From positions 62,001 to 126,000 of the forward strand of contig NZ_JACYFG010000004.1 of NCBI RefSeq assembly GCF_014803405.1: DNA of 64,000 nucleotides, in the 5' to 3' direction. The translations under genes were made by a program, and so were the position numbers. Below, piece after piece: positions 1 through 9,700 of the stretch (its first letter is position 1; each line of letters starts with the position of its first letter). Under the pieces are notes generated by a model. The model was not told the DNA's origin, did no database searches, and was given only the letters and a program-made list of their open reading frames with translations. The stretch is from Pelagicoccus enzymogenes. Its GTDB lineage: Bacteria > Verrucomicrobiota > Verrucomicrobiia > Opitutales > Opitutaceae.

Positions 1-598
1 CGATTCGCTTCAACCAAAAGCGCATTGGCTTCGAACTCTCCTCAGACTCGCCGATCTCCTTCCAGGAGAAGCTCGCTTCCAGATCCGGCTGCTCCACGAA
101 GCCGTACTTTTTCCAAAAGGCCGACAAATCCGCATAGTCCGGCGGGCGCCTCGGATCGTCCTCCGCCCGACGCACCGCGCAAAAAGCGCAGTAGTCGAAT
201 CCCCCCAAAGCGCGAGCATGCCGCTCCCGCTCCTTCATAAATCGCGAGCCAATCCCCAGGCCGCGATACCCTCGTCGCAAAACCGACTCGCCAAAATAGA
301 ACACTTGCTCGATCGCGTATCCACTTTTCAAGAACGGCTCCGCAAATTCGCCGTCCGCATCCGCCAGCGGCAAGCCCGTCGAAACGCCCACCACCTTGTC
401 CCCATCGAAAGCCAGCGCGAATACGCTTCGCTGCGACTCAGCGTAGGACAGCAAGTACTCCGACTCATAGTCCAGGCTGCCTTCGTAGAGATAAGGGTAC
501 TCCCGAAAGACCTCCATACGCAACAAAGCGAGGTCCGGCACGTAAGGCCCAACCTCGCTTCCTGAAACCGTCTTGACGCTAATACCTGATGTATCCAT
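1..598 (-). CDS. GNAT-family N-acetyltransferase, 3' end cut by window edge
   Basis: I read this frame by hand on the minus strand. It is open from the ATG at 598 to the left edge with no stop, giving 199 residues. The acetyl-CoA binding signature RRGYRGLGIGSRF sits in the middle after a beta-strand rich core (VVGVSTGLPLA), as in GCN5-related acetyltransferases. The last residues visible (MRFWLKR) look like the end of the domain, so only a few residues are probably missing. GNAT enzymes move an acetyl group from acetyl-CoA to an amine; the substrate cannot be told. It lies 34 bp downstream of the DUF3127 gene on the same strand, so the two may be co-transcribed. The family is well supported, the function is not. 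Confidence 0.82.
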   Translation of the reverse strand, partial: MDTSGISVKTVSGSEVGPYVPDLALLRMEVFREYPYLYEGSLDYESEYLLSYAESQRSVFALAFDGDKVVGVSTGLPLADADGEFAEPFLKSGYAIEQVFYFGESVLRRGYRGLGIGSRFMKERERHARALGGFDYCAFCAVRRAEDDPRRPPDYADLSAFWKKYGFVEQPDLEASFSWKEIGESEESSKPMRFWLKRI

Positions 599-632
599 CA
601 GACGGATAAAAGTTAAGGTGCGACTCTCCCGC

Positions 633-983
633 CTAGAAAGGGGATTCCTCGAGATCGTCGAGGTTACCGCCGCCGGACGATCCTTCCGAGCCCGCTGCGT
701 CGAGAGCTGGCGAAACTTGACCGCCCGCGTTCTCGATCTTCCAAGCCTGCAGGTTCACGTAGTAGCGGCCCTTGTACTCGTTGCCTCGGATATTGAAGCT
801 GACCTTCACATGATCGCCCACCTTGAGCTTGTCCACCTGCTCGATTTTTTCCTTCGTCGCCTCGAACTTCACGTCTTGCGGAAACTTGTCCTCAGTAGTG
901 ATGACAAACTCGCGCTTGCTGAAGCCGCTGGAAAACGTCTGCGTTTCTTCGATAACTTTTACGGATCCGACCATTTCGTACAT
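633..983 (-). CDS. DUF3127 (OB-fold-like) protein with SSB-type acidic tail
   Basis: A 116-residue protein. Residues 1-85 match the DUF3127 pattern: a start such as [11 protein letters not shown], then the [10 protein letters not shown] strand, then [21 protein letters not shown] and a final aromatic strand. The domain is thought to adopt an OB fold related to single-stranded DNA binding proteins. After it comes a Gly/Ser-rich linker and the acidic C-terminus LDDLEESPF. This resembles the protein-recruiting tip of bacterial SSB (acidic residues ending in Pro-Phe). A role in DNA replication or repair is inference. The start could be the second Met, three residues in. No Shine-Dalgarno sequence is visible. 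Confidence 0.85.
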   Translation of the reverse strand: MYEMVGSVKVIEETQTFSSGFSKREFVITTEDKFPQDVKFEATKEKIEQVDKLKVGDHVKVSFNIRGNEYKGRYYVNLQAWKIENAGGQVSPALDAAGSEGSSGGGNLDDLEESPF

Positions 984-1052
984 AGACCCGCACTCTTGGA
1001 GGCCGCTCAGCCGATGTTAAGCCGAAACTTCCAGAACTTACTCACAAAGGAA

Positions 1053-1115
1053 GTGGGAAGCGGCCTTGCGCCGCGATTTCAAATGGAATGATCGCGACGC
1101 AAGGTCGCTTCCCAC
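1053..1115. repeat. REP-like imperfect palindrome
   Basis: Two 25-base arms, 1053-1077 and 1091-1115, are reverse complements with two mismatches and are separated by 13 bases. The arms read GTGGGAAGCGGCCTTGCG... and ...CGCAAGGTCGCTTCCCAC. This is the layout of repetitive extragenic palindromes (the GTGGGAGCG... class known from Pseudomonas). It lies between two minus-strand genes and could fold in either transcript. No REP-associated transposase gene is in the window. Confidence 0.75.
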
Positions 1116-1154
1116 AATGAACAATTGAGATCTGGAACTTGGCGCCCCCTCCCG

Positions 1155-1874
1155 CTACCGCCAATTCTCTTCCACCCACTTGGCCGGACGCGAGTAGCGA
1201 CGCACCCAGAAGCTCGTTCCTTCCAGAGCTTCCTGCAGCTTCGGGTTGCCGTGGAAAATCGCGATGCGCGTGCCCGCCGGATACTTCGGCTTGATGAAAT
1301 AGTTGAGCGGGGCCGTCGGCAAGCAATGGTACTTGTAGCTCACGCACCACTCCGCCGGCCAGTACTTCAACTTGCCACGCTGGTGAATCGCGTCGCTCAG
1401 GTAAGCCTGCTCGTTGCGGAAACGGGCCCGCACGTCCTCCAAATTGTTAAGGAAGTAGTCGAGCACGTAGGGATGCGCCCCCGGACGAAAGCGGAACACG
1501 GAAGAGTTGCCCGTCACACGACGCGGATACTTCCAGTCGTTGATGATCAAGAACTCGCCCTCTTCCTCGAAAAACGGGTCGATGCTGTCGAGAATCACCA
1601 CGTCCAAATCCAAGAAAAGCGTGTCCCCCTCCAGATCTTCCAGCTTCTCCGGAAACATGCTCAACTTGTTCCAGCCGCGCTCAGGAGCGCCCGCCGGCAA
1701 CTTCATCTCCGGCAAAGGAAATACCTCCACGTCCGCATCGATCCCCTCCGGACGATCCGTGAAGCACACGAAGCGATGCTCGTACGACAAATGCCGCTTC
1801 ACCATCGACTTAAGACGGTTCACGTACTCAGGACCATAGCGGGTCCCCCACTTCATGCAGATCACGTTTCTCAT
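1155..1874 (-). CDS. Small nucleotide-sugar glycosyltransferase
   Basis: A 239-residue protein starting MRNVICMKWGTRYG. The upstream in-frame Met at 1925 adds 17 unlikely residues, so I chose the ATG at 1874. The N-terminus is a Rossmann-like strand followed by HRFVCFTDRPEG. The central LFLDLDVVIL contains the DxD metal/nucleotide-sugar motif of GT-A folds, and RGWNKLSMF precedes it. No signal peptide or membrane span is seen, so it is probably cytoplasmic or peripheral. It resembles glycosyltransferases of cell-surface polysaccharide assembly; donor and acceptor are unknown. Neighbours give no pathway clue. Confidence 0.8.
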   Translation of the reverse strand: MRNVICMKWGTRYGPEYVNRLKSMVKRHLSYEHRFVCFTDRPEGIDADVEVFPLPEMKLPAGAPERGWNKLSMFPEKLEDLEGDTLFLDLDVVILDSIDPFFEEEGEFLIINDWKYPRRVTGNSSVFRFRPGAHPYVLDYFLNNLEDVRARFRNEQAYLSDAIHQRGKLKYWPAEWCVSYKYHCLPTAPLNYFIKPKYPAGTRIAIFHGNPKLQEALEGTSFWVRRYSRPAKWVEENWR

Positions 1875-2001
1875 GCTCGTCCGCCAAGAAGGCGAAAGCC
1901 TCCACCCCACGCAAGCGAGAACCACCCATGGTGGGTCGACCGCTCCGCGGGCGACTCCGTACCCCCTTCGCGCTTCCCCATCGAAAATTCACCACCCCCC
2001 G

Positions 2002-3312
2002 CTACCCCTGCGGCAACAACGCCATCTCCGAGAGCAACTCCTCGCTCAAGCTCGCCGACAAGTTCGCCCGCCCCGAACCCAAGTAGCCCGCAACCGCCTC
2101 CACATCCACTGCAAGCCAGTCCTTCAAAGTCGAAAACACCACCGGAGCCCGCCCCTCGTCCTCCGGCAGGTAGACGTAGTCAATGTAGCCCAGCGAGCTG
2201 CCAATGTCCTCGTACCCGATCTCGTAGAGCGCGTCCAAAACCGCCCGCTGCCGCGTAGACGGATCCTCGATAGCCCTTGCCCATTGAGCCGATACCACCG
2301 GCTCGCGGCGCGCCTTCAGGCGAGAGACTTCGGACGCCACCGAATCACGCTTGCCCGGTTCCCCCAAGCCCTCGTGAAAGCCGTGCAGCTCCTCGTCCTC
2401 CGCGCCCAAGGTCAGATGCTTGGCAATGCTGCGCACCCCCGCCAGCGACATTTCCTGCTCATTTGCCAAGACCCACTGAGCGGCTCCTTCGCCGTCGCGA
2501 GCGGCCCATTGCTCCGCCACCGCATCCATCACCGAAACGTCAAAGACTCCGGTCTCCAGCTCCGCCAAACGATCCAATGCGTTCTCGGGTCCATCCCGCA
2601 CGATCCGATGGGCCACCAGCTCCGTCAGCTCAGCCTTCAAGTCCGGATCCGCCAAGCCAGCCAATACCTCCGCCGCTTGCTCGTAGTCCCGCAGTTCCCC
2701 CACCAAAACGTCCATCGCCCTCCCATAAAGATCGTTCTGCAAGCCCCGATCAATGTAGCCGCCGTCCGGCGCCACCCAAGCCGACTCGATCCAAGCAAAC
2801 GCCCCCTGCGGGTCCGCCATCGTCCAGCCCCTAGCCACCGAAGGAACCAAGGCCGCACGCTCCGCCGGAGTCATGGCGCTGAGCAAAGCCACCCCCAGAT
2901 CCGGGGACCGTTGGGCAATTTCCTGCAAAACTCTTCCCGCATAGCCAAGAGCCCGATGGTCGTCCAAATCCCGAGCCATCAACTCCGCAAAGTGCTGCTC
3001 GAGCTGAGGTCCCGAGAAGTCCCGCAAAGCCACCTCCAGCATCAAAGCGCCCTGTCGCTCGTTTTCCCGCAAGACCTTGTCCGCAAAAGCGATTTCGTTG
3101 CCCGCCTCTCGAGCCAACAAGCTTTGCCAGTTCGCCTTCTCCACCGACCTCGCCACCTCAGGTAGCTGCGGTGCCTCCTTGCCAGCCTTCACCTCTGCCA
3201 CCGTCGCCGCCGGGCGAGCTTCCTGCCGAATCGCCTCCAAGATGAAAGCCACGCAAAAGCCCAAGGCAGTCAGGGTCAGAATTGAAAAAGCGATTTTGGC
3301 AGCGAGTCTCAC
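2002..3312 (-). CDS. Membrane-anchored helical-repeat protein of unknown function
   Basis: I do not recognise a named family. The GTG at 3312 gives RLAAKIAFSILTLTALGFCVAFIL as an N-terminal membrane anchor. An ATG at 3363 would add 17 Cys/Arg-rich residues that look untranslated. The rest is soluble and alpha-helical, with a loose recurring unit of the form W(t/a)..D(p/g)..A..W: GWTMADPQGAFAWIES, QWAARDGEGAAQWVLAN, QWARAIEDPSTRQRAV. Such Trp/Asp/Ala repeats are common in uncharacterised Verrucomicrobia proteins and probably form a HEAT/TPR-like superhelix in the periplasm. The gene stands alone between the glycosyltransferase and a hairpin-rich intergenic region. Function unknown. Confidence 0.75.
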   Translation of the reverse strand: MRLAAKIAFSILTLTALGFCVAFILEAIRQEARPAATVAEVKAGKEAPQLPEVARSVEKANWQSLLAREAGNEIAFADKVLRENERQGALMLEVALRDFSGPQLEQHFAELMARDLDDHRALGYAGRVLQEIAQRSPDLGVALLSAMTPAERAALVPSVARGWTMADPQGAFAWIESAWVAPDGGYIDRGLQNDLYGRAMDVLVGELRDYEQAAEVLAGLADPDLKAELTELVAHRIVRDGPENALDRLAELETGVFDVSVMDAVAEQWAARDGEGAAQWVLANEQEMSLAGVRSIAKHLTLGAEDEELHGFHEGLGEPGKRDSVASEVSRLKARREPVVSAQWARAIEDPSTRQRAVLDALYEIGYEDIGSSLGYIDYVYLPEDEGRAPVVFSTLKDWLAVDVEAVAGYLGSGRANLSASLSEELLSEMALLPQG

Positions 3313-3382
3313 GAAACAAGATCCAGGAAACAAACACCTGCGCGAGCCCGACGCACATGGCAAGCCTCCCCACAGGCGTAGC

Positions 3383-3578
3383 GTCCGCTGTCCCAGCGGA
3401 CAGAACTCCGAGATGGAGGGACGATCCGCAAATCCAAAGCAGCCACCCCGAGAAACAAGAAGGCCGACGATCTAAGATCGCCGGCCCAGGAATCCAACTC
3501 TTGTATGTGAGCAAAAGCTCCCGATCGAATATAGCCTGCTGTTACCCTAGCCGTCTCCGAGGAGACGCGTTCGATCGG
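3383..3578. repeat. Cluster of strong inverted repeats (intergenic repeat element)
   Basis: Several palindromes lie in a row. GTCCGCTG-TCC-CAGCGGAC is perfect (3383-3401). A 12-bp stem with one mismatch spans 3462-3486, arms GGCCGACGATCT and AGATCGCCGGCC. CCGATCGAA (3521-3529) and TTCGATCGG (3570-3578) bracket a perfect inner hairpin CGTCTCC-GA-GGAGACG (3552-3567). On the minus strand the second hairpin is followed by a T-rich run, so it could act as a terminator or attenuator ahead of the repeat-protein gene. The cluster most resembles a composite extragenic repeat. No convincing ORF covers it. Confidence 0.6.
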
Positions 3579-4055
3579 AATCCTAAACCCGAGAACAGGA
3601 TATCACTTTTCCGCCTAAAATCTATTGGGCCCGCTGCTCAAATTCGATAAGTGGTAGTACGTAAAATTTGGACACATACGTGTAACAACTGCGCAAAACC
3701 GTGAGTGAAACATCCCATTTTTAGCTCGTTTGCCCTTACTGGGATACCCTCATACCACTCCCCATCTCGCCAAGAATCCTTGATTCCGCCCCGCAGCGCC
3801 CAACTGACCGCAGCAATAAGCCTCAAGGCGTCAGGTTTCACGGTCACCCAGCCAATCGTCTCCAAACCGTCAGTACAAACTGAAGGCCATTCGGCGGCGC
3901 CTCGCCCAAAAAAATTAGAAAAAAGTCAAACAAAGGCGCTTTGCGTCGTCGCATCCCAGCAATTCGCCCTACTGCCGAACCCAATTTGACACAATTCAAC
4001 AAAACGCTTGACCACCCCCCACCGTTTTTGATCTAACCCCCACCCTACTAATTAA
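3579..4055. other. Intergenic, no gene seen
   Basis: The short open frames here have no protein-like composition and overlap each other. The DNA is somewhat AT-rich towards the tRNA. It presumably contains the tRNA promoter, but I cannot point to convincing -35/-10 boxes. Confidence 0.5.
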
Positions 4056-4129
4056 GCGGGTATAGTTTAGTGGTAGAACTCCAGTCTTCCAAACTGGTTG
4101 CGTCGGTTCGATTCCGTCTACCCGCACCA
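4056..4129 (+). tRNA. tRNA-Gly (anticodon TCC)
   Basis: The acceptor stem GCGGGTA pairs with TACCCGC, followed by ACCA, so the CCA end is encoded. The D arm contains AGTGGTAGAAC, the anticodon stem CCAGT/ACTGG encloses loop CTTCCAA (anticodon TCC), and the T arm contains GGTTCGATTCC. All four arms pair. Glycine is read from the anticodon. It is a single tRNA followed 11 bases later by a terminator. Confidence 0.97.
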
Positions 4130-4140
4130 CTTTCTTAAAG

Positions 4141-4169
4141 CGCTGTCCACTACCGGGCGGCGTTTTTTT
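4141..4169 (+). terminator. Rho-independent terminator of tRNA-Gly
   Basis: The stem CGCTGTCC (4141-4148) pairs with GGGCGGCG (4155-4162), including two G-T pairs, around loop ACTACC. Seven T residues follow (4163-4169). Its position right after the tRNA fits transcription end. Confidence 0.85.
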
Positions 4170-4565
4170 GTGCTCGCTCACCAACAGGACCAAGGCAGAG
4201 CCATCTCAAAAAATCACCGCTGCTCGAACGACCAAGGTACCGTGGAACTCACTCCCACAACCACCCTTCAGGAAAGCCCGCTGGCAAGAAAGATAGATAT
4301 CTGGCGACGACTTCCTCCCCCACTTCGCCAGTCACGCAATGAGCGTCGAATCTGTACCAGTAAATGGATACAAATCCCGACAAGAACACTTAACCGTCCT
4401 CTGCGGCCACCCCACAGTTCAGCCGAAGCCCAAATCCCCCTAACCTCAAAGCCAAAACCAGGGTAGTGGAGCAGGGCAAACTACCCCGCCAAGAGGTCTT
4501 CGAAATAGTGGGTGGCTGCCCTTGTCGGGCCAACTGTGGTTGGCCAATAGGCTAGAGACTGCGAC
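4170..4565. other. Intergenic, no gene seen
   Basis: This holds the space between the tRNA terminator and the stop codon of the exported isomerase. An open frame from 4098 to 4466 runs through the tRNA and its terminator and is not credible. I see nothing else I can support. Confidence 0.5.
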
Positions 4566-5444
4566 CTAGTCCACATCCAAGCTTTTGAGGTAGGCCAGGC
4601 TGAGAGGGATGTCGACATGAGGCCGGACGCCCTCGTCCTCGATGAAATGAAGGTCTACCCCGTACTCGAGTGCCGTGCTGATGACAGCCTCCCAGTCGAT
4701 CTGGCCGGTGCCAACCGCCACTTTGTCCGTGGCAGGCGCGCCGCCGGTCGGTTTTCCGATCGGGGCTCCTTTCCTGATATCCTTGATATGGGTGGCAATC
4801 CAGCGGTCCTTGTACTTGTGCAAGAGTCCGACGGGATCTCCCCCGCCGTGCACCACCCAGAAGACATCCATTTCGAACCAGACGGTCTCGGGATCAGTCT
4901 TCCGAAACATGGAATCGAGGAGGGTCTCCCCTTCCAGTTCGCCGGGAGCAAACTCATAGCCGTGAGGATGGTAACCGAAACGGATCCCCTCTTCCGCGAA
5001 CATTGCCCCCCACTTGTTAAAATGCGCCACCGCAGTGTTCAACTGCTCGATGTCAAAGGTATCGCCCTGCCGTATCCATGGAATGAAGACCGCCTCGACG
5101 CCGAGAGCCTTCATTTCAGCTACCACTTTCTTCGGATCTTCCTTCATCGCCCCGTACTGGACGTGGGCCGAGCGCAACTTGAGGCCGCGCTTTTCGATTT
5201 CTTCGCGGTACTCCTCAGGAGTCCACCCATAGAGCCCCGCTGCCTCCACCTGCTCGATCCCCCAAGCCTTTACTAGGTCCAACGCCACCTCTGGGTCTTC
5301 CTTGGTCAAGTCTCGAAGGCTCCACAGTTGAAGCCCAATCTTGTTTTTGAAGCTTCCATGCCCATGTTCATGGGCCTTATCGCTCCCCGCGAATAGGAAC
5401 GGCGCCAATAGTGTCAGTGAAAGCAGGGTAAGGGTCGTTTTCAT
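4566..5444 (-). CDS. Exported xylose isomerase-like TIM-barrel sugar isomerase/epimerase
   Basis: A 292-residue protein with signal peptide MKTTLTLLSLTLLAPFLFA and a His-rich stretch after it (HEHGHG). The mature part is an AP-endonuclease-2/xylose isomerase-like barrel: GLQLWSLRD, VEAAGLYG, EEGIRFGYHPHGYEF, VWFEMDVFWVVHGGGDP, ATHIKDIRKG and HFIEDEG supply the usual Glu/Asp/His metal ligands. Export of this fold is common in PVC bacteria, where periplasmic isomerases accompany 3-keto-sugar metabolism. The sugar substrate is unknown. It is divergent from the TonB receptor gene across a 1.3 kb gap. Confidence 0.87.
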   Translation of the reverse strand: MKTTLTLLSLTLLAPFLFAGSDKAHEHGHGSFKNKIGLQLWSLRDLTKEDPEVALDLVKAWGIEQVEAAGLYGWTPEEYREEIEKRGLKLRSAHVQYGAMKEDPKKVVAEMKALGVEAVFIPWIRQGDTFDIEQLNTAVAHFNKWGAMFAEEGIRFGYHPHGYEFAPGELEGETLLDSMFRKTDPETVWFEMDVFWVVHGGGDPVGLLHKYKDRWIATHIKDIRKGAPIGKPTGGAPATDKVAVGTGQIDWEAVISTALEYGVDLHFIEDEGVRPHVDIPLSLAYLKSLDVD

Positions 5445-6719
5445 AATACGCTAAGGACAGGTGCTCGGCGAAGCGCTGTAAATTGGAAAATGGCTGCCAC
5501 TCGCGAATCCTTCGTTGAAAGAGAGCGGAGCAGTCACGGGTCGAAACAGGATAAGATGACTCCTTAGACGACTAAGGCGTGCCTCAACCTCTTATTCGAC
5601 AAGCCCATCAACTTCGCTCACGGCAGCCTCGACTGATACGGCTGTGCCGTTGAACAGCAAAAGCGTAAGCTCAACGAGTCCTGAGATCTCCAGTCAACTC
5701 AACCATCTATCCTACTCCGGCCTAAAAGCTTAACTCTCACAACCGTCCCATCCTGGCGTCTCCAATCTCCAAAGAGATAACGCAATCGCATAACCTGAGT
5801 GACCTGATTTATCGAAGCGAATTCAACAGAATAAAACGAGCCGACGGGATCTATTTAAGCGCAGAAACGAGGTCTTGAGTCAGCTGCATCATGCTGACGA
5901 TAAACAATTCTATATGGTTTATCGATATATCCTATATGACTTAGGGTATAGAACGACATCAAATACCCTCGATAACAAGCCGTGCCCAACCTCTCAACCC
6001 TCACAGCAACTCACTATCCTACAACCACTTGGAATCTTCCTACAGAAATCAATCAACAGTGCCACCGCAGATGACAGCCTGCTCTATAGGCAGACGGACA
6101 GAGTAACTAATATTACCGAGTCCGGTTTGACGAGGGCAGGTATTTGAACAACCTCACATATATTAATAAGACCAATCAGTTTTATTGATAAAGCTACCCA
6201 CTGATTGCCCCTTCCCCCTACACTATAGCAGCTTAACACTGCTCGTCTCCAAGGCTGCAATTCCAACTAGAACATACCCCCTACCCCCATACCCTCCCAC
6301 CATTATTCGAGAACCTGTACTGGTTTACACTTTACAATTGGCAATCCGTCACGAATTGCACCCGCCTTTGTTAGATAATGTCGTGCCGAGGACTCGGCTC
6401 GAAAGCTAGCGGAAGCCAATGCATCCTGGTTGTTAAGATACCCAGAGTCCAACCGGCCCACGACGGGCTGTTTCAGTGCCCCCCCCTCCGCAACATCCTC
6501 GAACGGCTCCCTGTCGCCCAACAATGCGCTCCGGCTAGCCCGCCACTAGAAACTGCAAATTTCCAACACTCGCTCAATCTGGCTCCGCCCCCAGGCTCCG
6601 TGGCCAAGCTACATGCCTCGAAAAAGGAAAGCGACCCCTGCCATAGCCTACGATTTGAGCGCTGAGTACAGCCGCCTTCCGCGACGCCATGATTTCCTGT
6701 TCATAATCAACTATAACCT
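5445..6719. other. Long AT-rich divergent intergenic region
   Basis: 1.27 kb between the isomerase (minus) and the TonB receptor (plus), visibly richer in A/T than the genes around it. No open frame in it looks like a protein. Two inverted repeats stand out: GTCAGC-N8-GCTGAC at 5879-5898 and CTATA-N10-TATAG at 5932-5951. They may be operators or promoter parts. The length suggests lost genes or an elaborate control region; the sequence does not decide. Confidence 0.45.
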
Positions 6720-9700
6720 ATGAAAAAACAAAACCTAAGATCATGCACGATCATGGCGTTTGCGAGCACCTTGCTCACTCTGCCAATGGTCGGTCAGGAC
6801 GCAGACGGCGAGGAAGAAGAAGTCTTCGAACTCTCGCCGTTTGAAGTCACGGCCAATGATAGAGAAGGTTATCAAGCGGTGGATACGCTGGCTGGTAATC
6901 GTCTGAACACCAAACTGCGCGATGTCGGTAACGCCATATCCGTTGTCACGACGCAATTCCTCGAAGACACTGGAGCGACCGATAACAAATCCCTGCTGCA
7001 ATACACCACGGGAACCGAAGTCGGAGGCACGCAAGGTACCTTCGCTGGTACAGGCGATGGAGCATTGCTCGACGAATCGTCCAACTTCATCAACCCGAAC
7101 CAAAACACGCGCGTGCGCGGCCTCACCGCCGCCGACAATACGCGAGACTTCTTCACTTCCGACATTCCTTGGGATGGATACAATGTCGAACGTGTGGAAC
7201 TGCAGCGCGGGCCTAACTCCATCCTGTTCGGACAGGGAAGCCCAGCCGGCCTCGTAAACGTCGGCTTGAAAAGCGCTGCCTACGAGGACGAAGGAGAAGT
7301 CGAAGTACGGTTCGATCAGCACAACAGCATTCGGCTGGCCTTCGACATCAACAAAGTCCTTATAGAGGACGAGCTGGCGGTGCGATTTTCCGTCCTGAAC
7401 AATGACGAAAAATATCAACAAAAACCCGCATACAGCCTAGACAAACGTATCTACGCGGCCTTGCGCTGGGATCCTGCCTTCCTCAACGGCGAGGGCGTCA
7501 GGACCACCTTCAAAGCGAACTTTGAAGACGGGAAGGTTGAAAGCAACAACCCTAGAACCCTGCCCCCTATCGACCGCATCACCCCTTGGTTCGATACCGG
7601 CACCTATAATGGTTCCTACATTTCCAACGGAAACATCATCGGTCCCGACGGAGAGCTGATAGCTGTCAGCAAAGGCGACACTCGGGTTTACCAAGCTCTC
7701 AATAGGCAAACGTTTAATGCCCACCAGTTGCAGCAGGACAACGTCCAGTTTCCGAACCACGGCCAAGGCCGCCCGGGCGTTAATGGCGGTCCGTATTCTG
7801 GTGCCTTCAATCCCGACTACAATCCTCGCCTCGGCAGCTTCGCTGATGCTTTTGGCGGTCCCATCAACTACTTTGCGGTAGACGGCGGATCACCTCAAAT
7901 CTGGCAACAGGAAATCCAAGGATCTCGCGGTATTGGGCCAGATGGTAACATCGATGGAGGAATCGGCGGCTTCGACTTCAACCGTTCGATGGGAATCGCA
8001 ACCGAGTCGGACTTCGCCAAAAACGCAGGCCTGCCCTTCGGCGAGTTTGGCGTCTACAAGAACAACAGCATTACCGATCCTTCCATCTTTGACTTCTACA
8101 ACAACCTGATCGACGGTCCAAACAAGGAGGAGTGGCAAAACTTCAACTCCTTGACCATGAGCTTCTCCCAGACCTACTTGAGCGACATGGTTGGTTTCGA
8201 CCTGTCGTACAACAAGCAGGACTACGACAACGGTCAGCTGTCACTCCTCACCGGAAGTCAGCAGGCTCTCTACATCGATATGATGGGAGTGTTCCCCGAC
8301 GGCAACACAGACGGCTGGGATCCCGGTGAAATACCTTTCGACAACGGCACGCCAAATCCGAACGTTGGACGTCCATTCGTCTCTGATAAAGGCCAGTTCG
8401 GAAACAACTCCTACGAGAGCTTGCGCGAGAGCATCCGCGTCACTCCTTTCGTCAAGTACGACTTCGACAAAGGGGACGGCAACTGGTTCACCAACATACT
8501 CGGTAGCGGGACAATCACTGGCCTTTACAGCGAAGACTCGCTCGACCGTGAAAACCGGAACTGGCAACAGTACGCGATCGAAGACCAAGGGTATATCGAC
8601 TTCATGAATTTCGCCAATGTCAACAGCTTCAGCAGTGGCGATCTCGCTCCCAGCACCGTGGTCTACTTAGGTGGTTCGCTAAAGGACGCTTCCAGCGCCG
8701 TCGGGGCAAACATTCCAGGCATCACCCAGAAAGTTAACCTGCCACGGAATTCGATAACGAGAGTTTTCGACTCAACTTGGGGCAATTATCCAGGTGTCGA
8801 TCCAGCAGCGGAGTGGATCAACAATGCGTATCTGCCACCCGAACTGGAGTATCCAGATTATGACCCTTCCGATCCAGACGCAGAGACCCTGTGGCCAGAT
8901 CGTCGCCTAAGCACCCAAGCGGAGAACCCGCTGAACTACGTGGGCTGGCGCGACTATCCGTACACCTTGACTGCGTCAGAAGACTCGGCAGCGAACCGCG
9001 AAAGACTGACCACTCGGGCTGCCCTCGAGAGCAGTGAAGTGGAATCCCAAGCGCTGATCTGGCAGGGGCACCTCATCAACGATTCCATCGTCGGAACCTA
9101 CGGATGGCGCAAGGACACGGTGACCTCTCGATCTTTCAGCCAGGACACCAATGATCATCTCGACGGCGGCGGATTCGGATACTTGGACTTTGACCCTTCC
9201 TACTACACGCTCGAAGGCGCCAGAGAGAACCAACTCGAGGTGCAATCTCACAGCTACAGCATCGTTACGCACCTAGACCAGCTGCCTTTCGTCAGCGACC
9301 TCGTGGACAACCTGCCATTCAGCGTGAGCTTGTTCTACAACAACTCGTCGAACTTCCAGCCTGAGTCGGCTCGCGTCGATGCCTACGGCGAATCCATCTC
9401 CGCCCCTGCCGGCGAAACTTGGGACAAGGGCATACTCGTGCAAAGCAAAGATGGCCGCTACTCCTTCAAGCTCAACAAGTTCACGACCAACGTTACCAAC
9501 GGTACGAGCACAGCTCTCAGCAATATCGGATTCGTAGGGCAATCCCAGGACTGGGGCGGCAACTGGGCCAACCAGTTTGAATACGACATGTCCATCGACA
9601 ACCAGTCACACGTTATCAGCCACATCGCCAAAAACCGACCCGCCGGTTCCCCTATTCCGCCTAACTTCTCGGAGGACCTTCTCCTTCCGAACGTCGACAT

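Noticed and set aside
1125-2258. Plus-strand frame of 377 codons
   Set aside because: Covers the antisense of the glycosyltransferase; low-complexity Pro/Ser/Arg tail and no recognisable motif.
1855-3165. Long plus-strand open frame (436 codons) over the repeat-protein gene
   Set aside because: Arg/Pro/His-rich composition with no domain; it is the antisense frame of the better-supported minus-strand gene in GC-rich DNA.
4098-4466. Open frame of 122 codons after the tRNA
   Set aside because: Starts inside the tRNA gene and passes through its terminator.
5875-6147. Small frame of 90 codons in the long gap
   Set aside because: No start-site signal, no domain and AT-rich random composition; could not be supported as a gene.
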